Below are positions 12,664 through 23,231 of a stretch of DNA of 64,000 nucleotides, one piece after another (position 1 is the stretch's first letter; the number at the start of each line of letters is the position of its first letter). The notes beneath the pieces were generated by a model. It was given only the letters and a program-made list of their open reading frames with translations, searched no databases and was not told the origin of the DNA. Source of the DNA: an uncultured Alteromonas sp. (lineage in GTDB: Bacteria; Pseudomonadota; Gammaproteobacteria; Enterobacterales; Alteromonadaceae); contig NZ_CAJXQY010000010.1 of assembly GCF_913058315.1 (NCBI RefSeq), positions 1 to 64,000 of the forward strand, given 5' to 3'. A program made the translations under genes and the position numbers.

Positions 12664-12820
12664 GTGCTGCCCCTTGACTCAACGTCTTACACTCACTTCA
12701 CTTTAAGGATGACAAAAAAATGTCGTTTCTTGTGAAAATGTGTGCTTTGATTAGACTTAATAGTATCGTTTCCATTTATAAAGCAAAACACATGCCCAAA
12801 ATGCATTACGGGGAATTTAA

Positions 12821-14797
12821 GTGGTAGAGCACGGTTTCGTTCAAATTGTACTGCTGATGCTTATTGCAGTGGTCAGTGTGGCTTTGTTTAAGCGCATTCA
12901 TTTGCCGCCCATTCTCGCTTATTTGTTTGCCGGGATTATTGCCGGTCCCAGTGGTTTTGCTCTCTACTCTCATCCGGAGGACATGCATCTGGCCGCTGAG
13001 GTGGGGATTGTTTTCTTGTTGTTTTCTCTCGGTCTTGAATTTTCATTACCCAAACTGATGGCAATGCGATCGCTGGTGTTCGGCGCCGGGCTGATGCAAA
13101 TGGTGCTGACCACCGTACTGGGCTCACTGGCAGTGTGGGTACTGGTGGAGACGACCCTCTCTGCAGCAATTGTTATTGGCGGTATGCTGGCGCTTAGCTC
13201 AACCGCTATTGTGATCAAGCAGGTCACCGAAATGGGCATTTTAAACAATGTCCGTACCCAGTTGGCGGTCAGTATTCTGTTGTTTCAGGATCTGGCTGTA
13301 GTGCCATTTTTGATAGTCATTCCGCTGCTATCCGGCCAGAGTGATACCAGTCTGGCCATGGCGCTGACCCTGGCACTGGTAAAAGGCATACTGGTTGTAG
13401 GTATGTTAATGTCGGCCGGTAAATGGGTTCTACCCTGGGTCTTTCGGGAAGTTGCGCGAACCCGCACCGACGAATTGTTTGTTCTTACCACTATATTAGT
13501 CGCTTTGCTGGCGGGCGGAATAACCTACGCATTTGGTTTGTCGATGGCGTTGGGCGCTTTCCTGGCGGGGATGATGCTTGGTGAAAGCCAGTATAAGTAT
13601 CAATTAGAAGCCGATATCCGCCCCTTCCGCGATATTCTGATGGGCCTGTTTTTTGTTACCGTGGGAATGCAGCTGGAGTTGTCAGTGCTCATGAGCTACG
13701 GCCATTGGATTGTGCTGGGCGTTGTTTTATTAATGATCACTAAAGTCATACTCGTGCGTCTGGCGGCCAGTGTTTTCGCCATTTCTTCCATTGATGGCTG
13801 GTCGGCGGGACTTAAATTGTGTCAGGTGGGAGAGTTCAGTTTTGTTATTGCCTCACTGGCCAGCAGTCACGACGTTATCACCCCGGTACAATCTTCTATT
13901 TTGATCTCCATGGGGGTTATTAGCATGGCTTTAACTCCCTGGTTAGTAGAACACAGCCTTGAGCTGGCTCAGAAATTAAGCCCGGCCACACACAATCATA
14001 TTGAGCCTGAAGTCCCGGTTATCGACGTAAGTGGTATGCGCGATCATGTGGTTATTTGTGGCTTTGGCCGGGTAGGGCAATCGGTTGCCAGAATGCTCAG
14101 TATGGAAGACGTGCCGTATCTGGTGATTGATGTCGACCCGATACGGGTGTTTGAGAGTCGCAGCGCCGGCGAACACGTAATTTATGGTGACGCCACCCAG
14201 AAAGACTTACTCCACAGTGCCAGATTGGAACAGGCAAAGCTGGTGTTAGTGACCTTTGCCGAGGCTGACAAGGCCAAGCTGGTGATCAGCGCTGCACGCC
14301 AGGTAAAGGATGATGTAGAGGTGATGGTCAGAACCCCACGCGATGTGGAACTGGAAGCGCTCTACAGCGCCGGGGCAAGTCAGGTAGTGCCGGAACTTCA
14401 GGAGGGCAGCCTGATGCTTATCTCGCAGGTGATGCATTATGCCGGGGTGCCCATGTCGAAAATTCTTAAGCGCGTACGCGAAGAGCGTAAGGGCCGCTAC
14501 GATCACCTGCATGGGTTTTATCCCGGAGAAACGACAGAAATCAGCTACAACACGGCAGATAAACTGGAGTTTATTCATGCCATAGCGCTGGGCACCGACG
14601 CGTTTGCGGTAGATAAGCAACTGCATGAACTGACCGCGATGATTGATAAGGTTAAGATTAAATCGGTGCGGCGCGCCGGTCAGGAATTTACTGCCGAGGA
14701 TTTTCATGAGCGTTTAACGCCGGGGGATATTCTGGTGATTGCAGGCAAGCCGAGACGTATCGAACGTGCTGAGCGGTACCTTCTGGATGGTTACTGA
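12821..14797 (+). CDS. Monovalent cation:proton antiporter (CPA2/Kef family) with TrkA-N domain
   Basis: 658 aa, multi-TM N-terminal half, HVVICGFGRVGQSVAR Rossmann motif, C-terminal TrkA-C-like region. Confidence 0.88.
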   Translation: MVEHGFVQIVLLMLIAVVSVALFKRIHLPPILAYLFAGIIAGPSGFALYSHPEDMHLAAEVGIVFLLFSLGLEFSLPKLMAMRSLVFGAGLMQMVLTTVLGSLAVWVLVETTLSAAIVIGGMLALSSTAIVIKQVTEMGILNNVRTQLAVSILLFQDLAVVPFLIVIPLLSGQSDTSLAMALTLALVKGILVVGMLMSAGKWVLPWVFREVARTRTDELFVLTTILVALLAGGITYAFGLSMALGAFLAGMMLGESQYKYQLEADIRPFRDILMGLFFVTVGMQLELSVLMSYGHWIVLGVVLLMITKVILVRLAASVFAISSIDGWSAGLKLCQVGEFSFVIASLASSHDVITPVQSSILISMGVISMALTPWLVEHSLELAQKLSPATHNHIEPEVPVIDVSGMRDHVVICGFGRVGQSVARMLSMEDVPYLVIDVDPIRVFESRSAGEHVIYGDATQKDLLHSARLEQAKLVLVTFAEADKAKLVISAARQVKDDVEVMVRTPRDVELEALYSAGASQVVPELQEGSLMLISQVMHYAGVPMSKILKRVREERKGRYDHLHGFYPGETTEISYNTADKLEFIHAIALGTDAFAVDKQLHELTAMIDKVKIKSVRRAGQEFTAEDFHERLTPGDILVIAGKPRRIERAERYLLDGY

Positions 14798-14811
14798 AAT
14801 ACGTTAACCGG

Positions 14812-15312
14812 TTAGAAATTAATAGTCACATCACCGGTGGTGGAATCATAATCAACCGTTAATGACGGATTGCTTACCAATGAGTAGGTGCAGGTGAAGT
14901 TGTTATTGTACTGCGCCTCGTACAGCGCGCTGTCGTTGGTTGCAACGCTTGCATCACGGTTATTCAGAACCGCTCGCCATACATCCAGACAATCGTTGTC
15001 GCTATTGAGCGTTAGGCTGGAGCCTCGGGTATCAGCAGGAAAGCCATTGGCATTTACACTAAGGTCGCCACCTACCGCCGGATCGGCGATGGCAATAAAA
15101 TCCTGCTGAGCTTCGTTGTTTCCCGCCACCTGCCACTTGAGGTGAATGAAGTCGACCCCGGACTTAAACGCGCTGGCAGTTGAACGAAATGTCGCCTGGC
15201 TGGCATCACCGGAAAAATCAATAAACTTTGGCAGGGCCACTACCGACAATACGCCAATTAGTACGATAACAATAATCAGTTCGATTAACGTAAAACCTGA
15301 TGACTGACGCAT
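14812..15312 (-). CDS. Type IV pilin-like / MSHA-type prepilin
   Basis: MRQSSGFTLIELIIVIVLIGVLSVVALPKF class III signal peptide; start placed at ATG 15312. Confidence 0.85.
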   Translation of the reverse strand: MRQSSGFTLIELIIVIVLIGVLSVVALPKFIDFSGDASQATFRSTASAFKSGVDFIHLKWQVAGNNEAQQDFIAIADPAVGGDLSVNANGFPADTRGSSLTLNSDNDCLDVWRAVLNNRDASVATNDSALYEAQYNNNFTCTYSLVSNPSLTVDYDSTTGDVTINF

Positions 15313-15493
15313 ACAACAACTCCATGTAACAGCTTGCAACGCGATAAAACCCGCTAGCAAAGATATTCTATAGCTCCGCTGTTGGCAAGAATAATGGCCT
15401 ATTATTCGGGAGGTTTAGCGTTGAGTTACGGAGTTTCTCTGATAGTCAGGTACAACAGGTATGGTGTGAGTGATTTTGGCGTGCTAATAATCA

Positions 15494-15527
15494 AACACCA
15501 GCATTTTACTGCTGGTGTTAGTTTTTT
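15494..15527 (+). terminator. Strong stem-loop with T tract between two genes; probably usable in both directions
   Basis: AACACCAGCA-TTTTAC-TGCTGGTGTT (10 bp) then AGTTTTTT on +; also directly downstream of the 15537 minus-strand stop. Confidence 0.6.
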
Positions 15528-15536
15528 GATGGGCAA

Positions 15537-15770
15537 TCACGCAACCCGGTCGTCTTCCAGATCTTTAAATTGCTTTTTCAGGTCGTAGCCAGGGTCCGTC
15601 ACAATTTTTTCCAGGGTGACAATACGTGCTTTGAGCGCTTCTACTTCTTTTTCCAGCTCATTGGTTTTGTCATTATCAGCGTTATTATTTTTTGCCTTAT
15701 GTTTAGAGGTGGAAATGATGGTGCCGGCTAAAATGGCAACGATCACAACTACTGCAGTCCAAAAGCTCAT
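15537..15770 (-). CDS. Small single-TM coiled-coil protein, weakly PspB-like
   Basis: 77 aa, N-terminal TM then ELEKEVEALKARIVTLEKIVTDPGYDLKKQF. Confidence 0.6.
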   Translation of the reverse strand: MSFWTAVVVIVAILAGTIISTSKHKAKNNNADNDKTNELEKEVEALKARIVTLEKIVTDPGYDLKKQFKDLEDDRVA

Positions 15771-15975
15771 AATATTTTCCCTTCGTTAATCAGTTTCGTA
15801 TAATCAGACACTTAACGTCGCATTTACCGAGCCAGTATATCGGTGTTGGTGATGTGACGACTAGCATCGTTTGGAAATAGTATAGCAAGTACTTCGCCAG
15901 AAACTTAAAGTGCTTTAAAAACATGTGGTTATGTTTTTTTGTGGTGAAGAACTATAATTACTATCGCTATTTTGA

Positions 15976-16601
<626 letters not shown>

Positions 16602-16706
16602 ATTAATCTCCTTGATTATGAATGGGTTGCATTTTTTGTCTTCTACCAACCCGGTATTTACTTTGTTTACTCTAATAGAGTTATATGAAGGTGATGTGAC
16701 AAAAGA

Positions 16707-17981
16707 TCAAGAGGCTTTCATTAACAGTGTTAACGTTTCTGCTACGTAACGTACCTGATCAACGAAAGTCACCGCCTGTGCGCCGTCGGCAAAGCCGGCA
16801 CGGGTAGACACATAGTCTGTTTGCAAGCGGGGTAACTGTTGTTTTACGTCGACCCATAAATCGGGGTTAGCACCTGCCCGTGAAGTCAGTTGCCGGGCAT
16901 CTTCGACGTGGCTGGCGCCAAGATAATAGGCAGCCAGAATAAACCAGGTGCGATCTATACCCTGGATCCTGGCGGGTAATTGCGCTTGCAATAAGTCCAG
17001 TTTACGGCCTATCTGCGCCAATCTTATGGCTGGCTTGTCTATGTCTTTTGCCTGTTCATGCTGCGCTGAACGCCAGTCATTAACGAGGTAATCGATAGCT
17101 GCGATGTAAGCGCCGTCCAGCGTACTTTGGCTCTCTTCAACAGCCTGTTGTATGGCCGGGTAGCGGGTATTGATATCCTCAACCAGCTCTCTGGGATTGG
17201 GTTTGACTAACACTTTTTCCGGTTTAAGCATTTTCTTTGTCAGCACGGCAAGCGAACCATTGGTGCGGCTTAAGTGAGTGAATTCATATAACGTACTGAG
17301 CAACGCTGTATCCTCAGCACGTACCAACCACTGCTTGGTTAGGGTCGCATCAGGCACTACTTGTTCGGCTAAGGATGGGAAATAACCTTTCAGCGCAGCA
17401 CGCCAGGTGGTGGGAAGAATGGTGCAATAGTCGGCCTGACTGATCATCTCAGCCAAGAGCGTTACGCTATCGGCACTGTCAGATTTTTGCCAGTCGATAC
17501 CGGTAATGGCCGTTACCACATCCTGTAAGTAGGGGAGTACCAATCGTTGCCGTGGCCCGGGCGCCGAGCAGGGGCTGGCCGCATTTTCTGGCCCAATCTC
17601 GATTACCGTTGTCGTAAACAAAACCGGCCCATAGCTCAGGTCTGGTTCGGGATCGGTATGGCGAAAACGAGGCGCTGCAACATCGATAGTGTTATTGCTA
17701 AGTGCCTGGTAAAGCTTTGCCTCGCTGTAAAACGGCACGATCTGCAAACTTACTCCCAGGTAGTCAGCATAGCCACGGGCATAGCCGTAATCGAAGCCCG
17801 TCGGGCCGTTTCCGGTCAGATGGTAATGGTGCCTGTCATTTATCAGGCCGACCTTCAAAACCTGTTCCTGCAGGATGGCATTAAGCGTGGTTTGCGCTTG
17901 CGCGCTGGCCATTAACAACCAGCCAATTGCACAGGTGATGAAAAGTATTTTGCTGGTTAGCCGGTGAAGTAGGGGATTCAT
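16707..17981 (-). CDS. MltF-like periplasmic protein (SBP_bac_3-like N-terminal domain plus degenerate SLT-like C-terminus)
   Basis: 424 aa, signal peptide; C-terminus IDRTWFILAAYYLGASHVEDARQLTSRAGANPDLWVDVKQQLPRL resembles MltF; located between tadA and purL as in E. coli. Confidence 0.7.
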   Translation of the reverse strand: MNPLLHRLTSKILFITCAIGWLLMASAQAQTTLNAILQEQVLKVGLINDRHHYHLTGNGPTGFDYGYARGYADYLGVSLQIVPFYSEAKLYQALSNNTIDVAAPRFRHTDPEPDLSYGPVLFTTTVIEIGPENAASPCSAPGPRQRLVLPYLQDVVTAITGIDWQKSDSADSVTLLAEMISQADYCTILPTTWRAALKGYFPSLAEQVVPDATLTKQWLVRAEDTALLSTLYEFTHLSRTNGSLAVLTKKMLKPEKVLVKPNPRELVEDINTRYPAIQQAVEESQSTLDGAYIAAIDYLVNDWRSAQHEQAKDIDKPAIRLAQIGRKLDLLQAQLPARIQGIDRTWFILAAYYLGASHVEDARQLTSRAGANPDLWVDVKQQLPRLQTDYVSTRAGFADGAQAVTFVDQVRYVAETLTLLMKAS

Positions 17982-18069
17982 TATTATTCTTTAATTACTG
18001 CTGTCAGTGCTAAAACCACAGGATTGGCTTATCTGGCTAAAAAAATTACGCCTGAATAACCCTTGCAGG

Positions 18070-18098
18070 TTATCAAGCCGCCGCTTTTCCACTATAAT
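18070..18098 (+). promoter_or_regulatory. Putative sigma70 promoter for purL
   Basis: TTATCA-17 nt-TATAAT upstream of purL. Confidence 0.55.
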
Positions 18099-18181
18099 CC
18101 GCGCCAAACAAGTTCACAACCAGGACTGGCGGAAGATTGGCGTTTTCTCCCCGGCGGTTCTCACAAATTAGGTAGCAAACT

Positions 18182-21100
18182 ATGTTGGTCCTACGTGGCG
18201 CTCCGGCGTTATCTGACTTCCGCACAGCTAAATTAATCCAGCGACTACAGCAATCTGGCGTCGAAGTTACTCACCTGTACAGCGAATACGTTCATTTAAT
18301 TGATACTCTGCAAGCGCTGACAGAAGAACAGTTAACTGTGCTGGATAAGTTGTTAACCTATGGACCTAAGCAGGCACAGGAAGCTGCCGACGGCGAATGT
18401 TTCTTCGTTACTCCCCGGCCGGGAACAATCTCGCCGTGGTCGAGTAAAGCCACCGATATTGCCCATAACTGCGGACTTTCAGCCGTTGCCCGTGTTGAAC
18501 GTGGCTGCGCGTTTTATGTGGTAACAGCTCAGCCTCTCTCTGCTGAACAGCACAAACTGGTTGCCTCAGCGCTGCACGATCGCATGACTGAGAGCGTCTT
18601 TGCGGCGCCGGAAGAGGCCGCGGTGTTGTTTGATAAGCATCAGCCCCGGGAGTTTAACTCGGTTGATATTTTAGGCGCAGGTAAAGACGCGCTGGTGTCG
18701 GCTAACCAAACCCTGGGTCTGGCGCTGGCTGACGATGAAATAGACTACTTGTTCGAAAACTTTGTGAAGCTGGGGCGTAATCCCAACGACATCGAATTAT
18801 ATATGTTTGCTCAGGCGAACTCTGAGCATTGCCGACACAAGATCTTTAATGCTGACTGGACCATTGATGGTGAAGTGCAGCCTAAGTCACTGTTCAAGAT
18901 GATCAAGAACACGTTTGAACTGTGTCCGGAATATGTGTTTTCAGCCTATAAAGATAACGCCGCGGTAATGGAAGGCTGGCAGGCTGGCCGATTCTTCCCT
19001 GAGCCACAGTCTCATGAGTACACTTATCATCACGAAGATATTGCTATCCTGATGAAGGTAGAAACCCATAACCATCCCACAGCAATTTCACCATTCCCTG
19101 GTGCTGCAACGGGCTCTGGTGGTGAAATTCGTGACGAAGGTGCTACTGGTCGAGGTTCTAAACCGAAAGCCGGTCTGGTTGGTTTTACCGTGTCGAACCT
19201 GAAACTGCCTGATGCTGTGCGTCCGTGGGAAGTCGATTATGGGAAGCCTACCCGCATTGTCAGCGCGCTGGACATTATGATTGATGGACCACTTGGTGGT
19301 GCCGCGTTCAACAACGAGTTTGGCCGTCCTAATCTGTTAGGGTATTTCCGTACCTACGAGCAGGAAGTAAACAGCTTTAACGGCACCGAAGTGCGTGGCT
19401 ATCACAAACCCATTATGCTGGCCGGTGGTTTAGGGAATATTCGCCAGGATCACGTCGAAAAAGGTGAAATTACGGTTGGCGCTAAACTGATCGTTCTTGG
19501 CGGTCCGGCTATGAACATTGGCCTGGGCGGCGGCGCGGCGTCTTCCATGACCTCGGGTCAGTCCAGCGAAGATCTCGACTTTGCCTCGGTTCAGCGTGAC
19601 AACCCGGAAATGGAGCGTCGTTGTCAGGAAGTTATCGATGCCTGCTGGCAACTCGGTGACGACAACCCCATTCAGTTTATTCACGATGTGGGTGCCGGTG
19701 GTTTATCGAATGCGATGCCTGAACTGGTGAACGACGGTGGTCGAGGCGGGCGTTTTGAATTACGTAAAGTATTATCAGACGAGCCGGGCATGTCACCACT
19801 GGAAATCTGGTGTAACGAATCCCAGGAACGTTACGTAATGTCGGTCGCGCCGGATAAGCTGGCCGTGTTCGAAGCCATTTGTCTGCGTGAACGTGCGCCA
19901 TTTGCTGTCATTGGTGAAGCCACTGAAGAGCAGCACCTGTTATTGAACGACGAGCATTTTGATAATCAGCCTATCGATTTACCGCTGGAAGTTTTATTAG
20001 GTAAGCCGCCGAAAATGCATCGCGATGTGGCGAGCGCCAGTCAGAGCTCAGCTGAGTTGGATTGCACTGAAATCAATGTGGCTGATGCTGCTGAACGTTT
20101 ACTGCGTTTACCGGCCATTGCTGAGAAAACATTCCTTATCACGATTGGCGATCGCAGCGTAACAGGATTGGTGAGCCGTGATCAGATGGTTGGCCCCTGG
20201 CAGGTACCGGTTGCCGACGTTGCCGTAACGGCATCAGCATTTGATACCTATCATGGTGAAGCAATGGCGATGGGCGAGCGTACGCCGGTAGCCTTGCTCG
20301 ATTACGCCGCTTCTGCGCGACTGGCGGTAGGTGAGTCAATTACCAACATCGCTGCCGCCCACATTGGCGACATGAAACGTATTAAGCTGTCAGCTAACTG
20401 GATGGCGGCTGCCGGTCACCCTGGTGAAGACGCTGGTTTATACGAAGCGGTAAAAGCGGTAGGTGAAGAATTATGTCCGGCACTGGGCCTGACCATTCCG
20501 GTGGGCAAAGACTCTATGTCGATGAAAACCGCCTGGCAGGATAATGGTCAGGATAAATCTGTCACTGCACCGCTGTCACTGGTGATTACCGCCTTTGGCG
20601 CGGCGACGGATATTCGCAAAACGGTAACCCCTCAACTGCGAACCGACAAAGGCGAGACAGCCTTATTGCTGGTTGACTTGGGGAACGGTAAAAATCGCTT
20701 AGGCGCCAGCTGTCTGGCGCAGGTTTATAACCAGTTAGGTAAAACGCCGGTTGATCTGGATGCGCCGGAGTTACTGCTTAATTTCTTTAACGCCGTGCAG
20801 GCATTACTGGCCGACAACAAACTGCTGGCCTATCACGATCGCTCTGACGGTGGTTTATTTGTAAGCGTAGCGGAAATGGCTTTTGCCGGTAAAACCGGGG
20901 TGAGTGTGGCGCTTGATACGCTGGGCGATGACGACCTGGCGGCGCTTTACAGCGAAGAGCTTGGTGCGGTATTGCAGGTCTCTGCTGACGATGTGGAGAG
21001 TGTTCTTGGGGTCTTCGCAGCAAATGGCCTGAGTGAGATGGTGCATACAGTAGGGACATTAAATACTACTGATACCATCGAATTTACCCGTGGCGGCGAG

Positions 21101-22069
21101 GTTGTGCTCAGCGAAGCTCGAACTACCTATCGTGCAATGTGGGCAGAGACAACTCACGCTATGCAGCGTTTGCGCGATAACCCAGAATGCGCAGACGAGG
21201 AACATAAGGCCAAACAAGACGCTAAGGATCCGGGGCTGCACGCTAAACTGAGTTACGATATCAACGATGATGTGGCTGCACCGTATATTGCCAAAGGCAT
21301 TAAGCCACGCATTGCTATCCTGCGTGAGCAGGGCGTTAACTCTCATCTGGAGATGGCGGCAGCCTTTAGCCGGGCCGGATTTACCGCCATTGATGTGCAC
21401 ATGAGTGACGTACTGTCCGGAGCCGTTTCTCTGGAAGACTTCAAAGGCCTGGCGGCCTGTGGTGGCTTCTCTTATGGTGACGTGCTTGGCGCTGGTGAAG
21501 GGTGGGCGAAGTCTATCCTGTTCAATCAGCGAGCCCGTGAACAGTTTGAAGGTTTCTTCCACCGCGACGAGACCTTCAGCCTCGGGGTTTGTAATGGCTG
21601 TCAGATGTTGTCGAACCTTAAATCCTTGATCCCCGGCACGGCTCACTGGCCGCATTTTGTGACCAATCAGTCGGAGCGTTTTGAAGCACGTGTAGCCATG
21701 GTAGAAGTACAGCAGTCCAAATCTGTTTTGTTTGCTGATATGGCTGGCTCAAGAATGCCCATCGCGGTTTCCCACGGTGAGGGGCGGGCGGAGTTCGCTG
21801 TGGAGGCTGATTTACAGTCTGTGCAGGACAAAGTGGCACTGCGTTATGTGAATAATTACGGTGAAGTGGCGTCTCAGTACCCGGCTAACCCGAATGGCTC
21901 ACCCCTTGGGATTACCGGCCTGACTACTGATGACGGCCGTTGTACTATCATGATGCCACACCCTGAGCGGGTATTCAGAGCAGTAGCCAACTCATGGCGC
22001 GCCGATGAATGGCAGGAAGATTCTCCGTGGATGCGTATTTTCCGCAACGCACGGCGTTTTGTTGATTAA
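18182..22069 (+). CDS. purL: Phosphoribosylformylglycinamidine synthase
   Basis: 1295 aa, [33 protein letters not shown]-terminal glutaminase [12 protein letters not shown]. Confidence 0.97.
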   Translation: MLVLRGAPALSDFRTAKLIQRLQQSGVEVTHLYSEYVHLIDTLQALTEEQLTVLDKLLTYGPKQAQEAADGECFFVTPRPGTISPWSSKATDIAHNCGLSAVARVERGCAFYVVTAQPLSAEQHKLVASALHDRMTESVFAAPEEAAVLFDKHQPREFNSVDILGAGKDALVSANQTLGLALADDEIDYLFENFVKLGRNPNDIELYMFAQANSEHCRHKIFNADWTIDGEVQPKSLFKMIKNTFELCPEYVFSAYKDNAAVMEGWQAGRFFPEPQSHEYTYHHEDIAILMKVETHNHPTAISPFPGAATGSGGEIRDEGATGRGSKPKAGLVGFTVSNLKLPDAVRPWEVDYGKPTRIVSALDIMIDGPLGGAAFNNEFGRPNLLGYFRTYEQEVNSFNGTEVRGYHKPIMLAGGLGNIRQDHVEKGEITVGAKLIVLGGPAMNIGLGGGAASSMTSGQSSEDLDFASVQRDNPEMERRCQEVIDACWQLGDDNPIQFIHDVGAGGLSNAMPELVNDGGRGGRFELRKVLSDEPGMSPLEIWCNESQERYVMSVAPDKLAVFEAICLRERAPFAVIGEATEEQHLLLNDEHFDNQPIDLPLEVLLGKPPKMHRDVASASQSSAELDCTEINVADAAERLLRLPAIAEKTFLITIGDRSVTGLVSRDQMVGPWQVPVADVAVTASAFDTYHGEAMAMGERTPVALLDYAASARLAVGESITNIAAAHIGDMKRIKLSANWMAAAGHPGEDAGLYEAVKAVGEELCPALGLTIPVGKDSMSMKTAWQDNGQDKSVTAPLSLVITAFGAATDIRKTVTPQLRTDKGETALLLVDLGNGKNRLGASCLAQVYNQLGKTPVDLDAPELLLNFFNAVQALLADNKLLAYHDRSDGGLFVSVAEMAFAGKTGVSVALDTLGDDDLAALYSEELGAVLQVSADDVESVLGVFAANGLSEMVHTVGTLNTTDTIEFTRGGEVVLSEARTTYRAMWAETTHAMQRLRDNPECADEEHKAKQDAKDPGLHAKLSYDINDDVAAPYIAKGIKPRIAILREQGVNSHLEMAAAFSRAGFTAIDVHMSDVLSGAVSLEDFKGLAACGGFSYGDVLGAGEGWAKSILFNQRAREQFEGFFHRDETFSLGVCNGCQMLSNLKSLIPGTAHWPHFVTNQSERFEARVAMVEVQQSKSVLFADMAGSRMPIAVSHGEGRAEFAVEADLQSVQDKVALRYVNNYGEVASQYPANPNGSPLGITGLTTDDGRCTIMMPHPERVFRAVANSWRADEWQEDSPWMRIFRNARRFVD

Positions 22070-22084
22070 TTTCAAAAAAATGAC

Positions 22085-22119
22085 GGCAAGGTGTCAAATA
22101 ATTGTCCTGACACCTTGCC
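22085..22119. terminator. 12-bp perfect stem-loop downstream of purL
   Basis: GGCAAGGTGTCA-AATAATTGTCC-TGACACCTTGCC; T tract present only on the minus strand (AAAAAAA at 22073-22080 on +). Confidence 0.5.
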
Positions 22120-22248
22120 AGCGCCCTTCTACTGCATTAAAGTAGTGCAAGCAGTATGGAATGCTGTGTGGTTACAAGGACTTGTAGGGGATGGGTTAAC
22201 ATCGCTGTGCTCAATTTTACAGTGGTCTAGAAATAATAAGAGACGAAT

Positions 22249-22386
22249 ATGAATCGTTCTTCAAAAGGTTTCGGCTTAACCGGCGTGGCTGTTGCAGTGC
22301 TGCTTATGATCGTTACAGCAGCGTTTGGAACCTCCGCCCAGTCAGCTGAATTATCTACCGAAGTTCAACAAATCACTTCAGAATAA
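22249..22386 (+). CDS. Small exported or membrane peptide (45 aa), unannotated in ORF track
   Basis: MNRSSKGFGLTGVAVAVLLMIVTAAFGTSAQSAELSTEVQQITSE*; basic N-region, hydrophobic core, possible cleavage after TSA. Confidence 0.5.
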   Translation: MNRSSKGFGLTGVAVAVLLMIVTAAFGTSAQSAELSTEVQQITSE

Positions 22387-22432
22387 TTAATAAAATTAAT
22401 TAGTTAACGATAATTATGTCATTCGTGGCAGG

Positions 22433-23029
22433 TTATCGTTTTGCCTGTTTTTCGCGATTTATCATCTTTTGATTAGGGTGTTTCTTCAGTAATACGTAAG
22501 TCGCTCCCAGTCCGCCATGCATAGGTTGGGCGGTGTGAAAGGCAATCACGTTATTAAACTGTGGCAACCAATGATTTACGTAAGATTTTTTCAAAGCAGG
22601 AAAGGGCTGACTTTGTTCGCCTTTACCGTGTTGGATTAGTATTGTTCTTACCCCCCGTTCGTGAGCGGCATTGATTTTTTGATACAGTGTGATGCTCGAA
22701 TCCCGCAAAGAAAGACCCGCCAGCGAGATTTTCTGTTCAATTGGATACTTACCCTGACGCAGATTTTTATACACCCCATCCTGGATCCCAGCTTGTTTAA
22801 ACTCCAGAAAATCATCTGGCTTCACTGGCTTTACGCCTTCGAAAGTAAGCGGACTTTCTTTGGGTTTCTGAGCGAGTAGAGCTTCCCGGCGCATTTGTTT
22901 TTCAATAGCTTGCTGGGTTTGCTGAAGGTGAACCTTGTCGTCAGACTTTATCGGTTTAACATCGCCGAGTTCCTGCAGGAAATCCTGAAAGCTATCCAGT
23001 TGTTCAAAATCCTGATCGTCGTGCCGCAT
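22433..23029 (-). CDS. smrA: Smr-domain protein (SmrA/YdaL-like)
   Basis: LDSF..., LSLRDSSITLYQKI, GKGEQSQPFPALKKSYVNHWLPQ, HGGLGATYVLLKK; start at ATG 23029 with GGGGGAT. Confidence 0.8.
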   Translation of the reverse strand: MRHDDQDFEQLDSFQDFLQELGDVKPIKSDDKVHLQQTQQAIEKQMRREALLAQKPKESPLTFEGVKPVKPDDFLEFKQAGIQDGVYKNLRQGKYPIEQKISLAGLSLRDSSITLYQKINAAHERGVRTILIQHGKGEQSQPFPALKKSYVNHWLPQFNNVIAFHTAQPMHGGLGATYVLLKKHPNQKMINREKQAKR

Positions 23030-23114
23030 AAATCCCCCGATCACTAAGTGTCTGAATAGTATTACGCGCGACTGGCGTTAAAGTTCAGTACTTATCGAAG
23101 CTGTAGAAGTTGCT

Positions 23115-23190
23115 TGGCGTCCCCACCGCGACTCGAACGCAGATCTAAAACTTAGGAGGTTCTTGTTTTATCCAGTTAAACTATGGGGAC
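23115..23190 (-). tRNA. tRNA-Arg(CCU), 76 nt with encoded CCA
   Basis: Minus strand GTCCCCA TA GTTT AACTGGATA AAAC A AGAAC CTCCTAA GTTTT AGAT CTGCG TTCGAGT CGCGG TGGGGAC G CCA folds to a cloverleaf with anticodon CCT. Confidence 0.93.
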
Positions 23191-23231
23191 ACGAACCCCC
23201 ATTATAGATAGGCCGGCGAAAATCTAAAGCC

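Noticed and set aside
15382-15588. 68-aa plus-strand ORF, or a short sRNA ending at the 15494-15527 hairpin
   Set aside because: ORF runs through the terminator and into the antisense of the next gene; no convincing promoter for an sRNA, and the hairpin is better explained as terminating the minus-strand gene.
21059-21655. 198-aa minus-strand ORF inside purL, plus similar long shadow ORFs (3543-4022, 8014-8559, 14246-14707, 37062-37673)
   Set aside because: All lie antisense within strongly conserved genes and show no recognisable domain or independent RBS; treated as shadow ORFs.
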